Assembly (NCBI GenBank): GCA_964035795.1
Contig: OZ038321.1
Coordinates: 12,620,208-12,684,207 of the forward strand
Source: Pterobdella sp. o SKG-2022
Lineage: Eukaryota; Annelida; Clitellata; Hirudinida; Piscicolidae
DNA: 64,000 nucleotides
Reading direction: 5' to 3'
The notes beneath the pieces are model-generated. The model did not search any database and was not told where the DNA came from. It saw nothing but the letters and a program-made list of their open reading frames with translations. How positions within the stretch are numbered: position 1 is the first letter of the stretch; each line of letters opens with the position of its first letter. A program made the position numbers and the translations under genes. Below, one piece after another: positions 52,901 to 64,000 of this stretch.

Positions 52901-55900
52901 AACAATAATTAAAGTTTTCTCAAAAAAAAAAATTACAAAGGAACCTGCTTATTAGGGAGAGCCTAGAAATAAAAAAGAAAGACTCAACCACACAAGGTTA
53001 TATTGACCCACAATTGTCAGGAAGGTCTAATGCATGAGACCCCTTATTAAAAAGAATAGTAAAATTAACCAAAGGAGGGACAAAAAGAGCAATCTCTTAA
53101 CAACAAAAAAATAATTACAAGAACTTTATTAGCTTCACCATAACATTTTTTTTTGTTCTCTAATTAGTTATTCATAATTAACCTTTATTACGATAACTTT
53201 ACATTAATCTAGCGATAACTTTAATTCTATTGAAACCCTTCATCTATGTTTCCATTGTAAATTAAATAAAACTAACTTTTAAAATTAATATACTAATGAA
53301 TTATGACCGAAGTTGAATTTGTCGAAAATTTTAGTTTTTTGAAAAGATATATGTATCTAAAATCAAGAAAATAAAATTAAATCAAGAACTTATATTTTTC
53401 AGTTAATGAGTCATCAAAAAGTTAGTTTTGTATAATAATTTAGTCGTAAACGACCAAGATGCTGTTGAAGCAAAATCTCATTGGTGCAAAACAGAGAAAG
53501 AGATTAGCAAAAAAATGTTGTGGCAACATGTGAGAAGACTGCGCTACCTCTTCTCATCATAGAAAGCTATGCATGAGATAGAAACAAGTGAAAAAGACGC
53601 TTCGTTCATTCGGCTACTAAGAAACCAAGATTTTTATTCTATTAAGTCCATCAAGAAACTGTGTCAACTAAAATGCTTTGTAAAATTAATCTTACAGAAG
53701 AACAAGCCAAAATTTGGCCTGGGGTCAAATGAAAGTCAAGAAGAAATGTTGGAAAGCACTTTGGTCTTGATGCTTTTTAATTGTATTTTTTCACCTGAAA
53801 AGTAGTAAAAAATGTTTGAATTTTGAATAAAGTTTCATATAAAAAACTGATCATGCGTAAAATTTTTTAAAAAAATTCTTTGGGTTTCTTGCAGACATTT
53901 CTACCTTTTGAATTTCGACTTTTTTGTTGGTTCAATCTCTAAATTCTTCTCAAAACTAAAAAACATCTCAATTCACATAAATTTCATATCATTTTGTTCA
54001 TTCTTTCAAATTTCAATTTTTTAACAATATTAAAATAATTTTTGAATAACAAATTTGGTCCTAACTTTTAAAAACTAAAATAAAAATCTAATTCAAATAG
54101 AAATCAGAAAACCTTTTTATAAAGAATCAAGATATTATGAAAACCTTATGTTATGAAAATCAAAAGGACGAAAAGAATTTCTACGGTCGTTCCAAAAAGT
54201 TCAAAATCTTCAACCGACTTGCAATGTTGCAATAATAACTAGTTTATTTGTATAGCGCCTTTTACGCGTCGTTCAAAAGCGCTCTACTATGAACTGCTTA
54301 AAAAAATAAGTTTTTAAATTTCTAAAAAAATAGGATAGGGATAAGATTTAAGATGAGGAGGAATTATGGAAAATTTAGGAGTATGAAAGACCAGGCGTGC
54401 AACAAAGTTGAAAGCTTTAATTAGAGAGTAGAGAGTAGATTTAGGAAGATTAAAGTACAAAGAGTTGCAGTAATCAAGTTGGAAGAGAACAAGAAAGCAG
54501 ACTAGAATCTTAAGAAGCATCATCGAGATAAGAAGAGATCTGTCTGATACGACGTAGGTGAAAAAAAAAAGAAGCAACAGAGAGGATTTGAGGATTAAAA
54601 GAAAGAAGAATCGAAGAGAAAGTTAAACAGCGAATAGTGGAGGAGAGAAAGATAATTAGGTCAGAGATCATAATGGGAGAAAGAGAGAAAGGAAGAGATT
54701 TAGACTTAGAAAGATAGATAAAATTAAAGTTCGAGAGATTAAGTTTTAGATTCATGGAGTCACTCCATGAAAAAATAGAAGAGAGACAAAGACAGCCTTT
54801 TAGGGTAGAAGAAAGGAAAAAAAGAGGAGAAGAGGAGAAGATGTAGGTGTTGTCGGCAAAAAGCTGACTTTGAAAAAAAAAAGATTCGATGAGACAAGGG
54901 AGATGAAAGGTATAAAGAATAAAGAGATGAGGTCCAAGAACAGATCCCTGAGGAGCACCAAAAGGAACAGAGAGAGGAGAAAAAGAAGATTTGTTAATAG
55001 AAACAGCGGAGGAACGGTTAGAAAGATAGGAGGTAAGCCAGGAAAGTGAGGAGCCGGAAATACCGAAAGAGGAGTTGAGATGCTGCAGTAAAAGTGAGTG
55101 GTCAACAGTATCAAAAACAGAAGAGAAGTCAAGAAAAAGAAGAAGAAAAAGCTTACCAGAGTCGGAAGCTAGAAGAGCATCATAAGAGTTTTTAGAAGAC
55201 AGGTTTCAGTAGAGCGAGAGGGTCGAAAGCCGGATTGGGTAGAGGGAAGAAGATTGGTAAAAAGAAGAAAGTTCGAAAGTTGGAGGTAAATAGCTTTTTC
55301 GCGAATTTCGGATAGAAAGGAAAGATTAGAAATAGGACGGTAGTTGGAGATGATAGGATCGAGAGAAAGTTTTTTCAGTATTGGAGTAACGATAGATGAT
55401 TTAAAGGAAGTGGAAAAATTAGAAGTAGCTAGAGAAAGGTTAATAAGATTGAGAATAATGCGATAGAAGAAAGAAGAAAGATCATTTAATGGGAAGAAGC
55501 ACATTCAAAGTATTAGTGAGAAGAGAGTCTAGAGCAAGAAAAAAGTCATCAACGTCAGTGAAAGAAGAAGAGTCAAAAGAAGAAGCCGAAAGCAGTTGGA
55601 TGAAAAGTGTTTTGTCAAGTTGAGACCAGGAGCGAGTAGATACTTTGACAGTAGAAGAGAGTTTAATGGGGCTGGCAGGGAAAGAAGATTGAATAAAATA
55701 GTGATCAGAAAAGGAGACTGGGTGAGCAAAAATACTAATGGGTTTGATAAAGGATGATGTCATGAAAAAATCAATGGTGTTGCTAGAGGAATGGGAGGGA
55801 AAGTGACAATGTTGGGAAAGATTGAAAAGTTCAAGAATTTCCAGAAATTTGTTAGTGTAGAAATTAGTTTTGATGTTAAATTGGATGTTAAAGTCACCTA

Positions 55901-58900
55901 CAATATAAAAAGGAGAGAAAAGAGTATATAAAAACTCAAGTAAGGCAGAGAAAGGATTAATAAATGAAGAGAGAGAAGAAGAAGGAGATCGTTAAATAAC
56001 AGCAATAAACAGGGTGAAAGTACCAAATTTAAAAGAAGAGACAAAGGATTTAAAAGATTTAGAATTAGGATGAGAAGTTTTAGAAGAGGAAAAGGTAGAT
56101 TTGTAAAAAAGACAGATTCCTCCGTAAGTGGAAAAAGAGGTAGAAAGGGGATTTTGAGGAGCATGAGCAAGTTCAAGGAAAGAATGAGAGAAGACAAGCA
56201 GAGATGAGAGAAGGAGAAGAAGCAGATTTATGCCAGGTCTCACTGAGAGCTAGAAAGTCAAGGTTGGAGTCAGAAAGGAGATTGATCACATGAATAAATT
56301 TGTTATTAAGAGATCTTATGTTAAAAAAAGATATATTAATGGATTTAAGAAGTTTAGAAGATTTATGAGATGAGTTGGATGAATTAGAATTGAGAAAAGA
56401 AGATTTAGATTTTAGGTGAAAGGAGGAGATAAGAGAGGAGTGAGGGAATGTAGAACTAGAGAAAGTAGAAGTAGTGGATGATGAAATACTATTGAGAACA
56501 AAAGAACTACAAGATTTGAGATTGAAGAAGAAAACGCGCCGCCTGACAGTCCGAGGAGGAGGAGAAGAGAATTTAGAGACTAAGTAGAAAATCCTGAGAG
56601 CAGGGCATAGGTTTAGAGTAAATACGAGGAACAGAAGAGAAGAAGAAAAGAATTAAAGATTTTTAAAAGAATAATAATTAAAGAGACTAATAAAAACAAA
56701 AAATTGAAAATTAAGTACCTTAAAAAGGAGAAAAAGCAGTTTATACCAAAAACAAACTGATAGAACGGCTGCTAAAAGTTCAAGAACTAATTTTAATTAA
56801 ATTAAAACGTAATGAGTTCAATGAGCAAGAAAAGCTCGATAAAATAACAAGTTTATACGTGGAAAAAGCGTTCGATTGATTATTCAAGAAAACTAATAAA
56901 ACTCCTACTAGGTGTCATTAAAAAAGTCAATGACATTAAAAAAAGATCAAGGTGGTCATATAGCAATTTCGCATTCTTGAGACCATTTTTTATTAATTTT
57001 TTTCAGTTGAAAGTTTGTTTAATTTTTAATAGCAGTTTTTTCTTCATTTCATATAAATTTTATTGAAGAGAAGCTTAAGACAAGCGAGTTTTTGACAAAA
57101 AATGTTTGGTCGTATAGCAATTTTACACCTTGTATTTAGATAAAAACTTCAATTCAGATGAAAAGATTCAGTAAAAATCTGTGCATTAAAACATATTTAT
57201 TTATTCATTTATTTATTTAAATTTAAATGGCGCATTTTCTGCATAAATTAAATCCGTATCAAAGGCGCTTAAAGATACAAATATAGTTTATGAAAAGTTA
57301 TAGTCTGCACAAAAAAGTCTTGAGCGATGATTTGAGTGTTGATGAAAAAATTATCTGATTTCATTAGAGAAACCATTCCATATTGAAGGTGCTGCATGGC
57401 TGAATGATCTACTGAAGTACTTGGTGCTGCCAACTGGTTGGTGAAGTGGTGAGTTTCTCAATCTTATAGAGGAGAGAATATTTCTATTGTTTGTGAGTTT
57501 GAAGAAATCCAGGGTTTTTGAAGTTATGCTGGTTGTAGGTGAGAGTAACTTTTTCGAAAATGAGCCTTTTGGGTATATGAAGCCAGTGAAGCTTGTCTAG
57601 ACATTGGGTAGATAGGGTGAAGACGTCACAGTTGAGAAAAATGCATGTGATATGGTTTCGAAGTTTTTGTACTTTTCTAATGAGTGCAGATGGAAGAAAG
57701 TAGAGAAGAGAGTTGCAGTACTCTAGTTCAGAGATGATGAGAACATGAGTGAGATTGTGAGCTGTTTGAAAAGTGAGGCATTTTCGAATGTGTTTGATGG
57801 CTTTGATTTGTATGTTACATTGTTTGGCTGTTGAAGAGACGTGTTGGTTGAAAGAGAAAGGGTAATTTTATTTCAGAAAAAATATTTATATCTTGACCAG
57901 CAATGTTAACTATTTTTGGTAGCGTTTTTATGCGCGATTCAGTACTGACAAACATTGCATTTTTTTGTCGATGTTGAGTTTGAGGAGGTTTTGTGAGAGT
58001 CAGGTGTGTACAAAGAAGACGTTTTTAGATATTTCTTCGACGGATAGTTGAGGCTTGTCATAGGGAAATTTGGATGTGAGAATGATGTCATCTGCATATT
58101 GATGAAGTGGTGTGATGTTTTTATAGTGAAACAAAAACCCCAAATAAGTTTTCGATAAAAATGTTATTTAAAATACTAATCAGTTTTATCTTATTTTTTT
58201 ATGAGGGAATATTAAGGAGTCTGGTATATTAATGAAGTATATTTGAGAAATTAATTTAATGATACAAAAATCCATATAAAAGAACTTGATACATGTAAAT
58301 AATTTTGATTTAAATTTAAAATAAAACTTTTCTTAAGATACATTCATTTGAAAAGGTAACAATAATTTTTAATGAATTTAACTTTCTTTAAAAATTTAGT
58401 TAATTATGGATTTTTTGAAATGAATATATCTAAAAAGATTCTTTTTTTTAAATTGAAAACAAAATTTTTGAACATTAGATACACATAAGACCTCTGAAGT
58501 ATCATATGTTGAAATTCAATATTCAAAACCATACATAAATGTAGCAGATTATTTTAAAAAATTAGTCAAAGTTTAGACGACTTAAAAAAATTTTCATCTT
58601 CACTTTTTGATTACATACCAATGACTAATTAGATGATTAATTCTCAAGGTTGCCTGCTCTTCAGCCTCAAATACGACTTCCAAAGCTCCACACTCACATT
58701 GAGAATTATCAGAGCTATTGATCTGGCAGCCAAGGATTTCTCTGGCACCAGTGATCCTTATGTGAAGGTTTGATAGAGGAGGATGGAGAGTTAGTGTGGG
58801 TGTGTGATATTATTAAATGATGACGTTTGTGTTCTGATAGTTTTTGTTTCAATGTGTTCAGATATAAATGTACATCAATCAATCAATCAGTTTTCTGCCA

Positions 58901-61900
58901 TTGGCAGGTTTCTCAAATCAGGTTCTTCCATCTTCTTCTAGCTTCAGCCTTTCTTTTTAGGGCCCCAAAACCCTCTTCCATCATGTCTTCAGCATTTTTC
59001 TCTTCATTCTTCCTCTTGGTCGTTTGCCTTCCATCCGTCCTTCTAAATCGATTTTCAGCAAACTTTCGTGACGCAGAATATAGCCTATCCATCTGGATTT
59101 TCTTCTTTTTATATGCGCCATCAATCCTCTGCTTTCATTAACCCGGTTTAAGACTTCTTCATTGGTCAGCTTGTCGGTCCACTTCACTTTCTCTATTTTC
59201 TTCCAAACCCACATTTCCATAGCTTCCAATCTTTTCTTGTCTGCCTTATTAATGGTCCACGTTTCTGCTGCATACGTCGCCACACTTCACACCAGGGTCT
59301 TGACCAGCTTTTTCTTGGTCCCTTGTCTCAGCCCACCTGTAAGGATTGGTTTAAGGTGAGTAAATACATTTTTGGCTATTCCAATCCATAACCTAGTGTC
59401 TTTTTCGGTATAACCATTTTCCGAAAAAGTTTCCCAGGTACTTAAAATCTTTAACTTGCTCGAGTGCGACTCCGTCAAGGGTTATACTGACAATGCCAGG
59501 TTTTTTTCCAAACTTCATGGTTTTTGGCTATTTATTTCCATTCTATAGCTTTTAACCACTCTGTTCGTTTTTTCCATGATAATCTGTAATCCTTTCTCTG
59601 TTCCAGCTACCATGGCTTGGCCATCTGCAAACCTTACTTTGACCCCTCTTCCAGTAAGTGCAGAGCTTCCTTCATCATTGCTTCTGCATAAATGTTGAAC
59701 ATCACAGGTGAGATAAGACATCCTTGTCTTACGCCACTTCATATTAAGCAAGGCTCAGTTACTTCTGAATTAATTCTCACCAATGCGGTCTGTTCCATAT
59801 AAAGCTCGGCAATCAGCTGCCTATCTCTCCAATCAACCCCTATTTTCTCCAATATCATCACTAGTTTCTTCCAGTCAACAAGATCAAATGCTTTCTCATA
59901 ATCTACAAAGCACATATAGATCCTTATTGAATTCTATTCTGCGCTCCACTAGGCACCTCATCACTCCAATAGCTTCTCTCGTGCCTCTCTCCTTACGGAA
60001 TTTAAACTGATCGTTTTCTAAAAATTCTTCCGCCTTTGTTTCCAGACTTCTTTTTATTATCCTCAATACAACTTTTGCTGCATGAGATATTAGACTGATG
60101 GTTCTGAAATCTTCACATCTCGTGGCATTCCTTTTCTTTTCCAGAGGCACTAATACACTTCTTTTGAAAACTGATGGCCATACTCCTTTTTCATAAATTT
60201 TCTTACACAGCTTTATGAATTGGTTCAATGGTTCACCAAGTAAAGCGTGTAAAAATTTTGCAGATATACCATCACATCCCTCTGCTTTCTTTCTACCCAA
60301 CCTTCTCATTGCCTCTTGTATTTCACTGGTAATCAATTCGGGTACCAGAGCATCTCCATCTACACGTGATCCATCTTCCAGTTCTAAATTAACCGGTTTG
60401 TTTTGAGCGTTGTAAAGACGTTCAATATAAGCTTTCCATCTATGCTTTTTTGTTTCCGGTTCTGTTAGCAAATCCCCGTTTTCAATCAAAATAGCAACCA
60501 TCTGTTTTTTTTTCCATGTTTTTGCTGATAAAGCTAGAGCTTCATCTTTGTGGTACATGAAATCTAGTTGGCCTCTCTTTTCCAGTTCTTCAATTTCCGA
60601 ACATCGATTCTTGAACCACTCCTCTTTCGCTTTATCTGTTTCTCTTCTGAGCTTGTTGTTCAGTTTTCTGTACATACGTTTTCCTTCTTCAGTTGCTATT
60701 CCCTTCCACCACCTTTTTTCTCGCATCTTCTCCACCATTCCTTCTGTCACCCATGGTTTCTTATGAGATTTTTCCTTTCTCGTTCCAACCGTTTTTATTG
60801 CCCTTTGCATCATTCCTTCTTTTAAACGCAACCATTGACTTTCCACATTGTTTATTTGATCACATTTCTTAGTTAGTGCATTATTTATTGAAACTCTTCA
60901 CCGTTTCACCGTTTTTCAGAGCTTCTTTGTCCCACAAAATTCGCTTCTTTGTTCGGTGTGGTCTTTTCAAACGTAAACGCACTTTCATCATAATCATGTT
61001 GTGATCAGAATTTGCATCAGCTCCAAGATAAGCATGGGCATTTTTTACGCTGTTTTTGTAACAGTTTGTCACAATAATGTAATCCAGCTGGTACCTGTTG
61101 CAGTCTCGAGAAGCCTTCCACGTGTTTAATCGCCATTTTGGTTGTTTGAACCAGGTATTCATGATGCAAAGCTTATTTCTTTGACAGAATTCAATCAAAA
61201 GCCTGCCTCTCTTATTTCTGGTTTCTAAGCAATGACCACCTACTACCACACCACCACTGCATTCATGTCTCCCAAAATTATGGTGTACTCTGTTTGGTAA
61301 CCCTTCTATCTTGTCTTTTATCTGCTCATAGATCCCTTCCACCTGTTCATCATCATGAGCTGAAGTTGGCATATAAGCTACCACTACGTTGAAGTCTGCT
61401 GTATCTGCTCTCAACCTCACCATCATCATCCTATCACTTATACACTCCACTTTTTTCACTGCTTTTGCAGCCTTCTTACACGACAATAAACTCACTCCTC
61501 GCTGACTCTCTTTACCTCTTGAATATAAAATTCTAAACCCATCCTTTTCAATATCACCTCGTCCTTTTTATCTCATTTCTGTGAGACCCATCAGGCTAAT
61601 ATTATGCCTTCTTATCTCATTTTTTACATACTCTAGGGATTCTGGGTTTATTAAGCTTCTAATATTCCATATAGCTATTTTCAGCTCCCCTTCATGCATG
61701 TTTTGCAGAGATACCCTATTTTCTTTACCTGACTTGGCATCCTGGAATTTGTTCTTGTTTTCAGAGGTGGTTTTCCGTTGCCTTTCTCTAGTTCCTTGCA
61801 ATTCTGTTTTTTGGAATGCTTCAGTCTTTTTTAATTTGAGATGAAAGATTCTTCGACGTACTTGTCTAGAAGGAATTTCTTTATTATTAGAAAAACTTAG

Positions 61901-63859
61901 CAAAAATTCTCTAGAGTAATTCATTATAAATTAAATTATATTAATTTGACCTAATTAAATTTTCCTAATCTAAAATATAATAATTCACTTTGGGCTATCT
62001 CGCTACAAATATTGCTTGCTTAATGATGCAAAATTTACCAGAAAATGACTCAATAGTTTTAACTTATTGCATAAAGATAAAATAAGCAAAGAAACAACCC
62101 GTAATTCAAGCCAAAAACAGAATTAGTCTTTCAAAGTTTATAAAACAACCGCTTTCGCGGGATGCTGAAGTATAAAATGTACATAGGTGCGCTTTAAATA
62201 TCGTTTTGGTAGGCTAGGCTTGAATTTCGTAACTTCATGTTTTTATGAAAGACTGTTTGAAAAGATCAATTGCAATTTTACAATCAAATTTTTCATCAAA
62301 AATGCATTTTTTGTTTTATCTAGAGTGTTGGCAAAAGAAGTTTCAATTTATACTGTTTTGTGAATAGGAGATGTTCGTCATTTTGCATGGAAATTTAGAT
62401 TTAAAAAACACATTTGTAAAACTTCCTCATCAAACTAAAGTTTTAGTTTTTTTTTTCTTTTAAATTTTTTCGGTGATGTTCCAATTATATATTTCAACTA
62501 TAAAATTCTAGTTTGAATGGCAAGTTAAGTATGTACTAAAAGATATTTGCAACATAGTTTTACTCTTTTTTGAGTGATTTCCGTTAAGGCAATTTCAAGT
62601 TTTCATTCATATCATGCAAACTTTTAAAATTTTGAATTTTAATTTTGTTTATTTGATAAAGAAATTTAATTCAATTATTTGTATCAACTAAATAACACGA
62701 AGCTTTTCTCAAATTAAATTCACATACTTGAAAGATTTTTTGATTCAATTGACATAAAGTTACTTGAAACTCTGATTTTTTATAGGGTTCTCGTTAGACC
62801 TTTTTGTATCGTTTCAAACAAATTTTTCCTTTGACTTTATATCATTTTGTTTATATTAATTGTAATCTTTTCCATGAAATTCAATAATAGTATTAAATTA
62901 GTAGCAAACAGATGCTATGGTAAACTCAACAACCCAATGACAACATAGCGTGTCAAGAGAAAAACTTTTAATTTAATTTGATAAAATAAAAAATTTATTA
63001 ATATTCAAAATATAAAATGTAAATGAATTTAAATTACGCTTCGACTTCAGTTAAAAATTTTTTTTTTCTAAAAAAATTGTTTTTATAGTTTCTATAAATC
63101 GTTAAAAAGAGCTTAAAAATTAAAGTTTATTTATGCTTGCTTTACTTCATGGTACATAGAAGATGAACCCATGAACGGTTTATTGTGTCAGGCTTTAATG
63201 CTTTTCTGAAATTAAAACGCCAGAAACATCTTATGTAATCTTCACTTTCAATTTTATGTTTTTTTTAGAATTATTTTTTTTATGCCTGAAAGCTTTCAAG
63301 TCTTCAACTGATAACACTTAAAGGCAATGCAATATTAGATGTTGAAAAGACATCTTGTTGATGTGTCTCTTGAAACAATCAAGTTATTTTTTCATTTGTT
63401 TTAATTAAAATAAATTTCGCGTTTGTAAAGTTTATAAAAATTTTTTGGAGTTTCAATTAATTTCTCTGTTTCAGTCTTCTTTCATTTTCTTTTTATTACT
63501 TTTTCTATGCAAACATAATAAAAACGTTATCATGTAATGAAATCAAAAAATAATCTTTTCTCAATAAAATTATTATGAAAAATGATTGAAAAAATAAATA
63601 GGACGAAAAATTTTAGAAATAAACTTTATTTGCTTACATTAAAAGGAATGCTAAATTTCAACTTATATTTCGAAACTCTATATTATTGTAGAAAAAACTT
63701 TTTTTATATAAAACTTTTTGAAAGCTTAAATTACATTAAATTCGTGCAAACCTTTGAAATATCAGGTTATGTTACTACCAGACAAGAAAAACAAACTGAC
63801 AACGAACATAAAAAGGCGAAATCTCAATCCTCGTTGGAATGAAGTCTTTGCCTTTGAAG
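46911..63859 (+). CDS. SYT7: Synaptotagmin-7-like gene: linker and first C2 domain, partial
   Basis: Four exons join in phase: 46911-47094, 49350-49430, 58649-58767 and 63766-63859. The first encodes a Gln/Asn-rich linker ([10 protein letters not shown], a Q run, an N run). The second encodes a Pro/Ser linker ending SKERLG, matching the SKENLG that precedes C2A in vertebrate SYT7 as I recall it. The third reads [20 protein letters not shown] and [14 protein letters not shown], with both loop-1 calcium-binding aspartates. The fourth reads [11 protein letters not shown], the polybasic strand NIKRRNLNP, and [18 protein letters not shown] plus RRNLNP.WNE favours SYT7 over other synaptotagmins. 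SYT7 is a high-affinity calcium sensor for exocytosis and lysosome fusion. The rest of C2A, C2B and the 3' end are beyond the window. The acceptor of the first exon is uncertain because the frame stays open upstream to 46830. The transmembrane exon was not found. Confidence 0.82.
47095..49349. other. Synaptotagmin-like intron
   Basis: AT-rich; no exon or repeat recognised. Confidence 0.4.
49431..52080. other. Synaptotagmin-like intron, left part
   Basis: AT-rich; nothing recognised before the Penelope-like element begins near 52080. Confidence 0.4.
52080..53090 (+). mobile_element. Penelope-like element with GIY-YIG remnant
   Basis: At about 52165-52310 the reading is [41 protein letters not shown], the Penelope-type RT block (FT.E.E.N..I.FLDTLI and the YRK box). 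A LEIEL remnant follows near 52408. At about 52728-52880 it reads [27 protein letters not shown], then SKHARNCS and IIKWEP, the GIY-YIG endonuclease region (C.C....IGQT...R...H and the later H..I.W block). Stops and frameshifts are frequent. It is a different copy from 24561, which lacks the endonuclease. Confidence 0.75.
53091..54224. other. Intronic stretch with one unexplained open block
   Basis: Between 53440 and 53810 the base composition rises and a 78-residue frame is open from 53569. I could not match it to a transposase or gene. It may be a decayed element. The rest is AT-rich. Confidence 0.3.
54225..56640 (-). mobile_element. CR1/L2-like LINE, nearly full ORF2, minus strand
   Basis: Leftwards from about 56640: [20 protein letters not shown] (APE endonuclease, about 56240), [19 protein letters not shown] (about 55895), SDHYFI (about 55710), then the reverse transcriptase with [13 protein letters not shown] (about 55345), [23 protein letters not shown] (about 54950) and [10 protein letters not shown] (about 54860). 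[12 protein letters not shown] (about 54480) follows, and a 3' end resembling the usual ALYK tail near 54250. The catalytic FADD reads FADN. Several frames are used, so it is inactive. The coding strand is strikingly pyrimidine-rich (Ser, Leu, Phe). Confidence 0.85.
56641..57174. other. Spacer between two minus-strand LINEs
   Basis: Nothing recognised. Confidence 0.35.
57175..58125 (-). mobile_element. L2-like LINE 3' part, minus strand
   Basis: Leftwards from about 58120: [19 protein letters not shown] (about 58095; catalytic box intact), [35 protein letters not shown] (about 57720), [10 protein letters not shown] (about 57595), then [24 protein letters not shown] (about 57400) and an aataaataaat tail near 57200. 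These are CR1/L2 blocks in order. It has frameshifts and lacks the endonuclease and RT fingers. Confidence 0.8.
58126..58648. other. Synaptotagmin-like intron, end before C2A exon
   Basis: AT-rich; the acceptor at 58647-58648 (ttctcaag) is the only feature. Confidence 0.4.
58870..61925 (-). mobile_element. RTE-like LINE, near full-length, minus strand
   Basis: Reading leftwards: APE endonuclease ([11 protein letters not shown] near 61690, LMGLTEMR near 61575, QLDYIIVTN near 61085, ADANSDHNM near 61010), then a 316-residue frame at 60846-59896 with [57 protein letters not shown] and [11 protein letters not shown]. The RT palm follows ([14 protein letters not shown] near 59900, [14 protein letters not shown] near 59625), then the C-terminal tail ([19 protein letters not shown] near 59270, [10 protein letters not shown] near 59090, [11 protein letters not shown]). 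The 3' end is a short (TTGA)n tail at 58870-58888. It is the fuller relative of the copy at 9060. The catalytic FADD reads FADG, and frameshifts interrupt it. Confidence 0.9.
61926..63765. other. Synaptotagmin-like intron between the two C2A exons
   Basis: AT-rich; no exon or repeat recognised. A short GC-richer patch at 62145-62215 has no frame. Confidence 0.4.
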
Positions 63860-64000
63860 GTCCTTTTATTTACTCTATGGAATATCATCATTTCAAATGG
63901 AAAATTTTTGGAATATATTTATATTGATTGAAAACAAAATTTTAGATATTTCTAATATTTCCTACTTATTTTGTTTCAATATTATTTATTACTTGATGGC

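Overview
This is a 64-kb piece of an AT-rich animal genome. It has short exons, long introns with GT/AG borders, and many decayed transposable elements. The gene content (a GOPC orthologue, a CCDC83-like coiled-coil gene, a synaptotagmin-7-like gene) and the mix of LINEs, Penelope-like elements, a tRNA-derived SINE and piggyBac point to a metazoan. I cannot place it more finely from sequence alone. Almost no single open reading frame is a gene. The genes were found by joining exons by hand and checking that intron phases agree.

Layout. (1) 1321-6338, plus strand: a complete ten-exon GOPC gene. An old LINE lies in intron 4 and a tRNA-type SINE in intron 7, ending next to exon 8. (2) 7.7-10.3 kb: a perfect 955-bp CTT/GAA array between retroelement fragments. 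(3) 27953 down to 11481, minus strand: a ten-exon coiled-coil gene that I read as a CCDC83 orthologue. Its introns hold at least seven LINE fragments, one Penelope-like element followed by hammerhead-ribozyme-like motifs, and a second SINE copy. (4) 33.15-31.5 kb, minus strand: two phase-compatible exons of an unidentified gene. (5) 34.01-35.58 kb: a piggyBac relic with inverted repeats and a TTAA end. (6) 36.8-63.9 kb, plus strand: two candidate 5' exons beside a 545-bp TCTA array, then linker exons and the first C2 domain of a synaptotagmin-7-like gene, which runs off the right edge. Its introns hold a second Penelope-like element with a GIY-YIG remnant and three minus-strand LINEs.

The three recognised genes have no evident common pathway. 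GOPC is a Golgi and trafficking scaffold, synaptotagmin 7 is a calcium sensor for membrane fusion, and CCDC83 is a poorly characterised coiled-coil protein. GOPC and the CCDC83-like gene are convergent; the CCDC83-like and synaptotagmin-like genes are divergent. Every transposable element seen is broken, so most of the window is intron or intergenic DNA filled with old insertions.
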